From Virgibacillus natechei (GTDB taxonomy: Bacteria > Bacillota > Bacilli > Bacillales > Amphibacillaceae), in NCBI RefSeq assembly GCF_026013645.1, contig NZ_CP110224.1, positions 1,116,001 to 1,180,000 of the forward strand: a DNA stretch of 64,000 nucleotides, written 5' to 3'. Each line of letters starts with the position of its first letter. Positions within the stretch are counted from its first letter, which is position 1. A model generated the notes under the pieces. The model ran no database searches. It worked only from the letters and a program-made list of their open reading frames with translations, and was not told where the DNA came from. A program made the translations under genes and the position numbers. Shown here in pieces: positions 1-6,591 of this stretch.

Positions 1-40
1 ATAATGAAACAGCATACCAATTAACATACAAATTATCAGA

Positions 41-60
41 TGTACATAAATTTATGTACA
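41..60. promoter_or_regulatory. 20-bp perfect palindrome
   Basis: The sequence TGTACATAAATTTATGTACA is a perfect 20-bp inverted repeat with no loop. Such a site could be an operator for a dimeric regulator. No gene with a convincing start lies directly beside it, so the role is unknown. Confidence 0.4.
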
Positions 61-214
61 CTTGTTAATGTGTCTGCCAAAATGCTTGTTATTTTCGATG
101 CTATTTACCGATATAATTAAAGTGTTAATTCGCAAAACCTTAAATGAAATTTCTGATTTTTTAGAGGGAGCGAAGTCATTATGTTACAATGAATATAAAG
201 TATTGGTATACAAC

Positions 215-238
215 AAACGGGCCAGATTGTTGAAAAAT
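215..238 (+). repeat. R2 cassette repeat
   Basis: This copy reads ACGGGCCAGATTGTTGAAAA at its core, the R2 type (GGGCCA centre, TTGAA right arm). It precedes the first small gene of the left block. No R1 partner is visible, and no coding gene is supported between base 1 and this repeat. Confidence 0.6.
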
Positions 239-263
239 TACTAATGGAATGGAGGGTTCAATT

Positions 264-527
264 TTGAACAAAAGAACAAAAAGTATATTAGGATTCTTAT
301 CTATATTGACCGTAATAATAAGTGTAATCTTTTTCTTTATAATTAGAGGACCTAACGCGAATTTGACATTGGGCATTAGCGTGTTTACGGTGCTTTCCGT
401 ACTTGGAATTATTTTTGCCATAGTATCTAGAAAACTATGGTTTGTTATAACAGGAATTGTTCTGAATGGTGCAGTGTTGGTTTTCGCATATTTCCTTTTG
501 CTTGCTGTAGGAATTAGTGAACCGTAA
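264..527 (+). CDS. small three-helix membrane protein
   Basis: This 87-residue protein has three hydrophobic segments (about residues 8-27, 34-52 and 58-80) and no soluble domain, so it is a small integral membrane protein of unknown function. The start is the TTG at 264: a GGAGGG ribosome site lies seven bases upstream, whereas the ATG at 249 has none and would place the ribosome site inside the gene. The stop codon is eight bases before an R1-R2 repeat pair, so the gene looks like the payload of a repeat-bounded cassette. I do not recognise the family. Confidence 0.65.
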   Translation: MNKRTKSILGFLSILTVIISVIFFFIIRGPNANLTLGISVFTVLSVLGIIFAIVSRKLWFVITGIVLNGAVLVFAYFLLLAVGISEP

Positions 528-534
528 AAGATTG

Positions 535-608
535 TTCCTGAATAGGAGCGCCATTCCGGAATAAAACCTGGTGCCTAATCCTGTGGAAAAGGGCCAGTTA
601 ACTTTAAA
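535..608 (+). repeat. R1-R2 cassette repeat pair
   Basis: R1 (535-566) has the arms TTCC and GGAATAAAA around a GGAGCGCC centre. R2 (581-608) contains AAAGGGCCAGTTAACTTTAA. The pair lies between two small membrane-protein genes. Confidence 0.6.
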
Positions 609-622
609 GGGGGGTTAAAGAA

Positions 623-802
623 ATGAATAAGTATGACCAAAATATCATTGCAATATTTTTCATTGTGATTATCACCTTATTTTTATTTGCATATTGGCTT
701 GATATAAACTTTGGATATGGTCAAATGTTTTTAATTTTAGCTGGAGGATATGGTATATACCTCAACTTTAAAGCAATAAAAAAAGAGCAAAAACCAACGT
801 AA
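623..802 (+). CDS. small two-helix membrane protein
   Basis: This 59-residue protein starts at an ATG preceded by a GGGGGG-type ribosome site and ends in TAA nine bases before the next R1 repeat. It has two hydrophobic helices (about residues 8-25 and 33-48) separated by a short polar loop, and ends in a lysine-rich tail that would face the cytoplasm by the positive-inside rule. The family is not recognised. Its size and position match the other array genes. The clean frame between ribosome site and stop makes a real gene likely. Confidence 0.6.
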   Translation: MNKYDQNIIAIFFIVIITLFLFAYWLDINFGYGQMFLILAGGYGIYLNFKAIKKEQKPT

Positions 803-810
803 GGAATCTA

Positions 811-871
811 CCGCAAACGGGCGCGATAATGGAACAAGGTTGTGCCTCAAACGGGCCATTTAATGGAACAA
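811..871 (+). repeat. R1-R2 cassette repeat pair
   Basis: This is one of the best-preserved pairs. R1 (811-837) reads CCGCAAACGGGCGCGATAAT then GGAACAA. R2 (846-871) reads CTCAAACGGGCCATTTAATG then GAACAA. The spacer is eight bases. Confidence 0.75.
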
Positions 872-930
872 TTAACAGAATAAAATGGTTAAGTATTCTT
901 GTGAAAATTGTGCGGGAAGGAGGGGAAATT

Positions 931-1500
931 GTGAAAAGGTTAGTGATTATAACAGTTGGTAAGACCCACAGTGGAAAAAGTACTTTTGCAAAGGATTTAG
1001 AAAATGAGTTAGATAATTCTTTTGTTATGGACCAAGATAACAATGCTGAATTTATAAATACATATTACAAAAAGTTGCAACCCAAATCGGGACCTAATAC
1101 TCTTAAACATTCTATCTCAAAGTTAATTGTTGATTATGCTAAAGAACACACTGATTTGCATATTATTGCTAGTAGTGCAAATCGAACTAAAAAAGGGAGA
1201 AAGTATTTACTGGAAGAAATTTATCCTAAAGATGAGTTTGTCCGTATCATAGTTCATTTTGATATTCCAGATAAAGTTCTGCATTGGCGAGTTACTAATA
1301 GTAAACGTAGTACAGATATATTTAGAGGTGCTTATTCTAATTTTGAGGAAGTGTTATTAAGGCAACAAGCTGAATCTCAATTAGAAGATGTTGTGGATCC
1401 AGTGGAAGGGGAATCGGACAGTTTATTCGTAATTAAGGATAACTTAGAGGTTGATTCTGTAATAAAAGAAATTGTTCATATTTCCAAAAGCTATAATTGA
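931..1500 (+). CDS. P-loop NTPase, probable small-molecule kinase
   Basis: The protein (189 residues) begins with a beta strand followed by a Walker A motif, GKTHSGKST at residues 10-18, typical of AAA-type P-loop kinases and nucleotide-binding proteins. The remainder has mixed alpha/beta character without membrane segments. The GTG at 931 is chosen because GGAGGGG lies seven bases upstream; the longer frame from 829 would run through the R2 repeat and is rejected. The phosphate acceptor cannot be read from the sequence. It is the only clearly cytosolic enzyme in the left array block and is followed 49 bases later by an R1 repeat. Confidence 0.7.
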   Translation: MKRLVIITVGKTHSGKSTFAKDLENELDNSFVMDQDNNAEFINTYYKKLQPKSGPNTLKHSISKLIVDYAKEHTDLHIIASSANRTKKGRKYLLEEIYPKDEFVRIIVHFDIPDKVLHWRVTNSKRSTDIFRGAYSNFEEVLLRQQAESQLEDVVDPVEGESDSLFVIKDNLEVDSVIKEIVHISKSYN

Positions 1501-1549
1501 TTACTTCCCGTTTTACGTCTAGCTATACCAGTAATATTAGAAAGGACAA

Positions 1550-1580
1550 TTCCATTATCGGGCGCTTTTCTGTAATAAAA
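1550..1580 (+). repeat. R1 cassette repeat
   Basis: This single R1 copy reads TTCCATTATCGGGCGC then TTTTCTGTAATAAAA. No R2 follows before the next ribosome site. Confidence 0.65.
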
Positions 1581-1602
1581 ATCAGTACGGTGGGGTGGGG
1601 AT

Positions 1603-1830
1603 ATGAAAAAGTTGTGGATTTTTTGGTGGAGTGCTAATGCTTTTTGGATTGTCATTTTTGCTGCAGGTACAGCTTTTGTTTGGCTTCGAGATGTTGATGG
1701 TGCTGGTGTTACTCAAACACCTGAGTTAAAATTAGTGGCTTTTATAGTATTATTGGTTGCGTTTATAATTCCACTAATTATTCAGATTGTATGGCTAATT
1801 GTTAATTTGAAAAAGGGCAGAGAGAATTAA
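1603..1830 (+). CDS. DUF3923-like small membrane protein
   Basis: This 75-residue protein has two hydrophobic helices (about residues 5-27 and 43-68) joined by a loop carrying LRDVDGAGVTQTPELKL. That loop and the size match the DUF3923 family of Bacillaceae membrane proteins, whose function is unknown. The ATG at 1603 follows a GGGGTGGGG purine tract. The stop codon is one base before the next R1 repeat, so gene and repeat are practically contiguous. The family assignment rests on recall of the conserved loop, not on a search. Confidence 0.65.
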   Translation: MKKLWIFWWSANAFWIVIFAAGTAFVWLRDVDGAGVTQTPELKLVAFIVLLVAFIIPLIIQIVWLIVNLKKGREN

Positions 1831-1831
1831 G

Positions 1832-1890
1832 TAATCGGGCGAAATAACCGAGTAAATGTCTGCCGCAATAGGGTCATTTCGTGGAATAAC
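1832..1890 (+). repeat. R1-R2 cassette repeat pair
   Basis: R1 (1832-1856) reads TAATCGGGCGAAATAACCGA then GTAAA. R2 (1863-1890) reads CCGCAATAGGGTCATTTCGT then GGAATAAC. R1 starts directly behind the stop codon of the DUF3923-like gene. Confidence 0.7.
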
Positions 1891-1892
1891 TA

Positions 1893-1933
1893 AAGCCCAA
1901 TTTATCTCCTTAGATTAAGGGTAAATTGGACTT
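1893..1933. terminator. hairpin overlapping the 3' end of sda
   Basis: The arms AAGCCCAATTTA and TAAATTGGACTT pair with one mismatch around a 17-base loop. On the minus strand this could end sda transcription; on the plus strand it follows the previous cassette. Its T-run is poor, so termination is uncertain. Confidence 0.35.
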
Positions 1934-2052
1934 AATAACAAAGAGCGTTGTTCCATTTCTCTTTTAATTAGCCTAATAAAATCTGGAGCTAAATTTAATG
2001 CCTTTGCTTGATGGTAGGCTTCAACTAGCAAATCATCAGATAGGTTATTCAT
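1915..2052 (-). CDS. sda: sporulation histidine kinase inhibitor Sda
   Basis: This 45-residue protein reads LSDDLLVEAYHQAKALNL followed by a DFIRLI-KREMEQRSL segment. That is the helical hairpin of Sda, which binds KinA and blocks phosphorelay signalling when DNA replication is disturbed. Length and spacing match the 46-residue Bacillus subtilis protein. An AGGTG ribosome site lies just upstream of the ATG. It is the only gene of the left block on the minus strand, so it lies opposite to the flanking repeats. It may be the resident sda of the chromosome or an extra copy carried in the array; the window alone cannot decide. Confidence 0.8.
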   Translation of the reverse strand: MNNLSDDLLVEAYHQAKALNLAPDFIRLIKREMEQRSLLLSPIYP

Positions 2053-2138
2053 CCTGCACCTAATTTCCTAATCAGTCTTTGTTTATACACCATATCGCTA
2101 GGAATTATTTTTCGCAACCCATTTAAGAAAATCCCTTG

Positions 2139-2168
2139 TTCCGTTATAGGGCCATTTAACAGAATAAC
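2139..2168 (+). repeat. R2 cassette repeat
   Basis: The copy reads TTCCGTTATAGGGCCATTTA then ACAGAATAAC and lies between the antisense sda gene and the CPBP protease gene. No R1 partner is visible. Confidence 0.65.
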
Positions 2169-2333
2169 TCATTGTGAAAGTGATGGTAATTTGACATAAT
2201 TGTTATTAAGTTAAATGGCAGAATTGTTCAATAGGAAAAGAGGGGATTTCTGATAGGAGCAAAAACAAATAAGATTTACATTTGGTTATATTTCATAACA
2301 TTTTACGCTTTATGGTGCATTAGAGAATTATGG

Positions 2334-2909
2334 TTGGTTCAATATTTGGATTTAATGGATCCGGTTCCAAGGGCATTATTATCAGCTATTATTAAAATAA
2401 TTATTTGGCTTATTCCTGTATTTTTATTAGTTATAATGGTTGAACAACGCAATCCATTTTCCTATTTAGGGTTACGTCATAACTTGGGAAAAGGGTTAAA
2501 ATGGGCAGGATGGACATCATTAGCCTTCTTATTATATTTTGTTATTTTAAATCTTGTAGTATTAAAAAAAGAGATTGATTTTAATATTGGATTCAATGAA
2601 TGGCTTAATACTATTTTATTAGTCGGCATAATTGAAGAAATTGTTTTCAGGGGCTTTCTGTTAAGAAAATTTATTGAATACTTTAACTTCTGGAAAGCAA
2701 ATATAATTGTCTCATTACTTTTTGTGTCCATTCATTTTCCTATTTGGTTTTATAAAGGATTGTTTGAATACCCTTATATTCTAAACTCCATAATAACGGC
2801 TTTTGTTTTGAGTGTTATATTTGGATTTGTATATAAGAAAACTAATTCTCTTTGGTCAGTAATTATCATACATTCTTTGTATAATTTGTTAGTTTCAATA
2901 TTTTATTAA
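2334..2909 (+). CDS. CPBP-family intramembrane metalloprotease
   Basis: The protein carries the signature of the CPBP (CAAX protease and bacteriocin-processing, Abi) family: an EEIVFRG motif, a downstream SIHFP histidine motif and HSLYNLL near the C terminus, each in a hydrophobic helix. These residues bind zinc and cleave within the membrane; bacterial members are linked to bacteriocin self-immunity. The TTG at 2334 is conservative. The frame is open back to about 2235 and encodes a further hydrophobic segment (WLYFITFYALWCI), and a purine-rich AGAGGGG site lies at 2239-2245, so translation may begin near 2250 at a non-standard codon. The stop codon lies inside the following R1 repeat. Confidence 0.8.
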   Translation: MVQYLDLMDPVPRALLSAIIKIIIWLIPVFLLVIMVEQRNPFSYLGLRHNLGKGLKWAGWTSLAFLLYFVILNLVVLKKEIDFNIGFNEWLNTILLVGIIEEIVFRGFLLRKFIEYFNFWKANIIVSLLFVSIHFPIWFYKGLFEYPYILNSIITAFVLSVIFGFVYKKTNSLWSVIIIHSLYNLLVSIFY

Positions 2910-2963
2910 CGGGTGCGATTGTTTAGTAATACATTCAAGAAAATGGCCAATTGTTGAACAATG
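2905..2963 (+). repeat. R1-R2 cassette repeat pair
   Basis: R1 (2905-2931) begins ATTAACGGGTGCGATTGTTT and overlaps the stop codon of the CPBP gene. R2 (2937-2963) reads AAGAAAATGGCCAATTGTTG then AACAATG. Confidence 0.65.
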
Positions 2964-3044
2964 TAACTTACAAATGGGTTGGGGAGCCCGAATTAAATTA
3001 ATTTTTTAATATAATGCATTAATTCCAAAGGAGAGGAGATTCTT

Positions 3045-3665
3045 ATGAAAAGGATTTTTGTTGGCTTCTTAATTATATTTATATTAAGCGCGTGTTCCAA
3101 AGGAAAAGTTGATACTACTGAAGAGGAAGATGATGAAATTATTGATATGGAGGACGTAGAGGTTCCTAGTGAAATATTTACATCTGAAAAGCAAAATAAT
3201 AAAATTGACGAAGAAGAAATGAAATTAAGCATAAAAACATATCTAGACAGCCATAACGAATTAGATGAGGCTAGTTATCCATTTCAAGATGCTATGTATG
3301 AAGAGAAAGGATTAAATAAAAATGAATTAGAAAAGTTAGCTAAAATTACCGAACTTACTAAAGAAAATGATGAAAATTTTTCTAACTATATCTCAAATAA
3401 CACTTTGCCTGAAGGTTATCAAGGAGAGTCTGTAAGAATTAGCCAGTACATTACAGCTTACAATGTGCTTCTTTATGAGGTAGATGAAATGTTCAATAAT
3501 CTTATGGATGACGCAAATAAAGGCGAATTACCAGAAATAAACATTACATCAATAATGAATAAAGCTGATGTGGTGAATGGAAGAGAACAGAAAAAAATAG
3601 AAGAGTTTCTTGATGAGAAAAATATTAAAACAAAAGCATTTGGACGGGAAGGTTCAGAAGAATAA
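3045..3665 (+). CDS. secreted lipoprotein of unknown function
   Basis: The 206-residue product has a lipoprotein signal peptide: MKRIF, a hydrophobic core, then the lipobox LSAC with the modified cysteine at about residue 17. The mature part is very acidic (an EEEDDE cluster) and mostly helical. It would be anchored to the outer face of the membrane. GGAGAGGAG lies seven bases before the ATG. No enzymatic motif is visible and the family is not recognised. It sits between two R1-R2 pairs and is one of the longer cassette-like genes. Confidence 0.75.
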   Translation: MKRIFVGFLIIFILSACSKGKVDTTEEEDDEIIDMEDVEVPSEIFTSEKQNNKIDEEEMKLSIKTYLDSHNELDEASYPFQDAMYEEKGLNKNELEKLAKITELTKENDENFSNYISNNTLPEGYQGESVRISQYITAYNVLLYEVDEMFNNLMDDANKGELPEINITSIMNKADVVNGREQKKIEEFLDEKNIKTKAFGREGSEE

Positions 3666-3693
3666 GAATGAGTTACTAGAATATCTTATTTTT

Positions 3694-3757
3694 TTCCAGA
3701 ATAGGGTGCGATAACCGAATAAATTTGTTAAGCAAAAAGGCCATATTGTTGAAGAAA
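3694..3757 (+). repeat. R1-R2 cassette repeat pair
   Basis: R1 (3694-3723) reads TTCCAGAATAGGGTGCGATA then ACCGAATAAA. R2 (3730-3757) reads AAGCAAAAAGGCCATATTGT then TGAAGAAA. Confidence 0.7.
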
Positions 3758-3858
3758 GTTTTCACGTATTCCTGTAGAATAATAACTAAAAATATGGAGA
3801 ATTACATCTAAACTAGCGTAGCAAATGAGTTGAAATAAGTTGAATTGGAGGGGATTGA

Positions 3859-4158
3859 ATGGAAATAGAGGTCTCTGGTTTAGGCACTGGTTTAATTTTG
3901 TTATCTGTTGGATTAACACTTATGGGATATTTTATAGGAAAAGGTTTGCAGAATTTGGGTCGTTCTGAAAAAGATTATAATTATAATCTTTTTATAAAAG
4001 AAAGTGATTTGGAATTTTATTTTAACCTAAATAAAAATGAGATCGAAGAATTATTAAGTAAATATCCTAATGCTCCTAAGATAGAGTTGAAAGGAACAAC
4101 ATATTATCCGTATAAGCAATTTATGGAATGGATTTCTTCAAATGAAACTTACAAATAA
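3859..4158 (+). CDS. membrane-anchored small protein with HTH-like tail
   Basis: This 99-residue protein has one N-terminal transmembrane helix (about residues 8-30) followed by a cytoplasmic domain. The domain contains helices and a YYPYKQFMEWI end reminiscent of excisionase or MerR-type winged-helix domains. That resemblance is weak and the gene is best treated as unknown. A GGAGGGG ribosome site supports the ATG at 3859. It is flanked by repeats on both sides like its neighbours. Confidence 0.6.
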   Translation: MEIEVSGLGTGLILLSVGLTLMGYFIGKGLQNLGRSEKDYNYNLFIKESDLEFYFNLNKNEIEELLSKYPNAPKIELKGTTYYPYKQFMEWISSNETYK

Positions 4159-4223
4159 TGAGTTTATTTAATTATCTGATGTTTAACTGCAATATCTATA
4201 GAGATGAACGGTGAAGAACGATC

Positions 4224-4252
4224 TTCCTTAATCGGGCCATTTTGTTAAATAG
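4224..4252 (+). repeat. R2 cassette repeat
   Basis: The copy reads TTCCTTAATCGGGCCATTTT then GTTAAATAG. It lies between the 99-residue gene and a broken two-helix gene. Confidence 0.65.
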
Positions 4253-4336
4253 ACGGGTATCGAAAAAACGTTAAAAGAATTAGATTTAGAAAATATATTA
4301 AATGAATCAAGTAAATTTATATATCGGGGTGGGCAA

Positions 4337-4641
4337 ATGAAGAAAGTCTATTACACTTTTAGAGAATGTGGTGGTTTAAGTATAGGATTAACTATTTTAG
4401 GTTTGATATCATTTGCTGTTTCAACAGTGTTTTTCTTCATCGGGGGTGGGAAGTGTTAACCAGATCCTGGGCGTCTGCAAGTAGTACCTATTCCATTTAG
4501 TGTGTTTTTTTCTTGTTATTAGGGATTGTTTTGTTTCTAATTAACATATGTATTCATAAAATTTGTAAGGACGTAGCAACGCTGTTAAAAGAGATTGAGG
4601 ATAATAAATCAATGACGGCAAAAGTTAGTAATAACTCTTAA
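4337..4641 (+). pseudogene. broken two-helix membrane protein gene
   Basis: An ATG at 4337 with a GGGGTGGG ribosome site opens a 40-codon frame that encodes one transmembrane helix and stops at 4457-4459. Reading past that TAA continues for about 20 codons; a one-base frame change then gives a second transmembrane helix (FLLLGIVLFLINICI) and a polar tail ending at the TAA at 4639-4641. The two pieces together resemble one two-helix protein of about 100 residues, disabled by a stop and a frameshift. The 40-residue product could still be made. The family is unknown. Confidence 0.4.
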
Positions 4642-4656
4642 TAATTCATTGGATTA

Positions 4657-4686
4657 TTCATTTATCGGGCCATTTAATTGAATAAC
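4657..4686 (+). repeat. R2 cassette repeat
   Basis: The copy reads TTCATTTATCGGGCCATTTA then ATTGAATAAC and follows the broken gene by 15 bases. Confidence 0.65.
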
Positions 4687-4797
4687 TCCTTGTGAAAACA
4701 ACAGGGGGCTGAAATAACTATTATGATAAGGGTAGGATTATGGAAGATTAAGAAAAGGTGTAGAAAAGCATTTCACTGAAAGGAGTGATTATTTAGG

Positions 4798-4953
4798 TTG
4801 GGTATAATAAGACACGAATCATCTTATGGTGCTTACGTTGTTACTGCCTTATTCTCTTTTATTACTTTTAAAACGATTAAAAAAATCGAAGCAAAAAAAT
4901 TGGAATTGAAAGATGAGATTCAACTGCAAAAGGAATATAAGAATGGTATCTAA
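4798..4953 (+). CDS. 51-residue single-helix membrane protein
   Basis: The frame starts at a TTG ten bases behind an AAAGGAGTG ribosome site and ends at TAA 4951-4953. The product has one hydrophobic helix (about residues 10-24) followed by a lysine/glutamate-rich amphipathic helix that could form a coiled coil. It is unrecognised and too short for function prediction. The R1-R2 pair that follows supports its being the payload of a cassette. Confidence 0.5.
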   Translation: MGIIRHESSYGAYVVTALFSFITFKTIKKIEAKKLELKDEIQLQKEYKNGI

Positions 4954-4984
4954 ACAATCTTATAAGAATTATCTTGTCTTTTAA

Positions 4985-5053
4985 TTTTCTATATGAGGGC
5001 GTGATAACCGAAAAAAACATTGCCGTAATCGGGCCAGATTGTTTAACAAAAAA
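4985..5053 (+). repeat. R1-R2 cassette repeat pair
   Basis: R1 (4985-5017) contains GAGGGCGTGATAACCGAAAA. R2 (5020-5053) reads TTGCCGTAATCGGGCCAGAT then TGTTTAACAAAAAA. Confidence 0.7.
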
Positions 5054-5076
5054 TATTGAGCTAATCTACAAAAGGG

Positions 5077-5652
5077 GTGAGTTCAATTCTCGCAAAAAAT
5101 ATCCCTAATGTTTATACAATACTTATTGTACTTTACGTTGCAGTATTTATATTGGATAAATTAGTATTTAAAGATACTCTTTTGGAATGGGCTGGCGGGA
5201 AGAGTTTTAATAATATGCAGGGTAAAGAATGGTATCGAATGCTTACAGGCTCACTTTTCCATCAAAACATATTGCACCTATTAGGTAATGCCTATGGTAT
5301 ATATTTTGTTGGTATTATTCTTGAGGATAAAATTGGGAGTTGGAAATTCCTAGCTATTTATTTAATCGGAAATATAGCTGCCTATATCGTTTATGCTATA
5401 TTCTCAAACTACACAGAAGGCACTGGAGCGTCTCCAGGAATTTATGCACTTATTGCTTGTATAATTATCTTACACCTGTATAACAGAGATTTTCTTAATT
5501 TACAATTTGGCAATTGGCCCGTGAATTATACTTTTGCTTATTTAATATTGGGTAACCTTTATGGGATGGGCGCATTTATTGTACATATACTTGGTTTCAG
5601 CTTTGGTATAATTATTACGTTAATACTTTTGATTTTAAGAGTACTTATCTAG
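5077..5652 (+). CDS. rhomboid-family intramembrane serine protease
   Basis: The protein has six hydrophobic segments and the rhomboid landmarks: HLLGNAYG in an early helix, the nucleophile motif GASPG (GxSxG) at about residue 120 and a histidine in VHILGF near the C terminus. The Ser-His dyad is therefore present and the enzyme should cleave substrates within the membrane. The GTG at 5077 overlaps the AAAGGGG ribosome site, so the real start may be slightly downstream, for example an ATT at 5086. It is the last gene of the left array block and is followed nine bases later by an R1-R2 pair. Confidence 0.8.
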   Translation: MSSILAKNIPNVYTILIVLYVAVFILDKLVFKDTLLEWAGGKSFNNMQGKEWYRMLTGSLFHQNILHLLGNAYGIYFVGIILEDKIGSWKFLAIYLIGNIAAYIVYAIFSNYTEGTGASPGIYALIACIIILHLYNRDFLNLQFGNWPVNYTFAYLILGNLYGMGAFIVHILGFSFGIIITLILLILRVLI

Positions 5653-5660
5653 CAATTTAG

Positions 5661-5722
5661 TTCCATAATAGGGCGCGATTGTGGAATAAAAATGTTCAGA
5701 AAAAGGGTGCTTTAGTTTAAGG
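5661..5722 (+). repeat. R1-R2 cassette repeat pair
   Basis: R1 (5661-5692) reads TTCCATAATAGGGCGCGATT then GTGGAATAAA; the arms TTCC/GGAA and AAT/ATT pair around the GC-rich centre. R2 (5697-5722) is degenerate: AGAAAAAGGGTGCTTTAGTT. This is the last left-block repeat before the recombinase operon. Confidence 0.7.
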
Positions 5723-5743
5723 CGGACAGTGTTAATAAGTTGA

Positions 5744-5775
5744 AAAAACGCTCAGATTAAATTCTGAGCGTTTTT
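5744..5775. terminator. bidirectional terminator
   Basis: The arms ACGCTCAGA and TCTGAGCGT are perfectly complementary and flanked by A-runs on one side and TTTTT on the other, so the hairpin can end transcripts from both directions. It separates the left cassette block from the 3' end of the recombinase operon. Confidence 0.8.
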
Positions 5776-5898
5776 GCTTGTTATTTATACTACTATTTCG
5801 CTGCCATTAGATATGTTAATGGGTGTTTATTTAATCTGTTATTCACATTTTTCTCCCCCGTAACTGAACCCGTTATTCAAACAGATGTATTTTTTTAA

Positions 5899-6591
5899 TC
5901 ACAAATCCCACTCATCATCTTTCGAGATAGTGGGGAGGGGGACGATGTTTTCTTGGTTTGTTTTGTTGACTTTCTCTGGAAATAATTCTAGGAACTCAGT
6001 TGGATCATCGAATGCTTTTTCAAAGGCGTTTTCCACTCTTTTAGTCCGGGAAGTTCCTGTGTTTAATAAATTATCAAGTTTAAATCCAGATCCGCTGTAT
6101 GAAAACAATTGATACAATAACGTTTGCAGTTTGTCACTTTTAGCTTTTTCTTTTGAAAGTGAATCATTGTTTTTTTGTTTTGCACTGGTTAAATTTACAA
6201 TTTTAATATCTTTTTCTTGTATAACATCCAATAAAGCTCTAAGCTGCTTTTCCATTGGAACTAAATACTTAGATAACTCTTCTGGATTGTTTGCGTATTT
6301 ATCAATTAAGTCCTGAACGTCGACAATATCAATGTTATCTAATTCACTTATTTGATAGCTTCTTTTTTTCACCGTGTTAAATTCATCAATTAATTGTCTT
6401 CCACGACGGTAACTTCGTTTCCAATAATCGTGACTTAATTTGTAAGGGAATAAACCATTTTTATATTCTTCCAAGGCGTAGTGGTACATATCAATAGGTT
6501 TCACCAGAGAATTTGGACTTTTATTTTTTTGATATTCTACGATTAACTTTTTAACAACGGAGTCATCATAATCGGATTTGGGTCTGGCCAT
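5899..6591 (-). CDS. TnpC-like accessory protein of tyrosine recombinase operon
   Basis: This 230-residue hydrophilic protein has a basic N terminus (MARPKSDYDDS), a central stretch rich in Lys, Glu and Gln likely to form a coiled coil (about residues 110-165), and an acidic tail. It is the last gene of the recombinase operon and its ATG follows the TAA of the previous gene without a gap. In Tn554-type elements the third gene, tnpC, encodes a small coiled-coil protein that influences transposition frequency and orientation. Position and character match, but this protein is longer than TnpC (about 125 residues), so the assignment is by analogy. Confidence 0.6.
   Translation of the reverse strand: MARPKSDYDDSVVKKLIVEYQKNKSPNSLVKPIDMYHYALEEYKNGLFPYKLSHDYWKRSYRRGRQLIDEFNTVKKRSYQISELDNIDIVDVQDLIDKYANNPEELSKYLVPMEKQLRALLDVIQEKDIKIVNLTSAKQKNNDSLSKEKAKSDKLQTLLYQLFSYSGSGFKLDNLLNTGTSRTKRVENAFEKAFDDPTEFLELFPEKVNKTNQENIVPLPTISKDDEWDL

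Noticed and set aside
62..244. 60-codon plus-strand frame
   Set aside because: No ribosome site, no recognisable product, and its end runs into the R2 repeat.
829..930. N-terminal extension of the P-loop gene
   Set aside because: It would translate R1/R2 repeat sequence. The GTG at 931 has the ribosome site.
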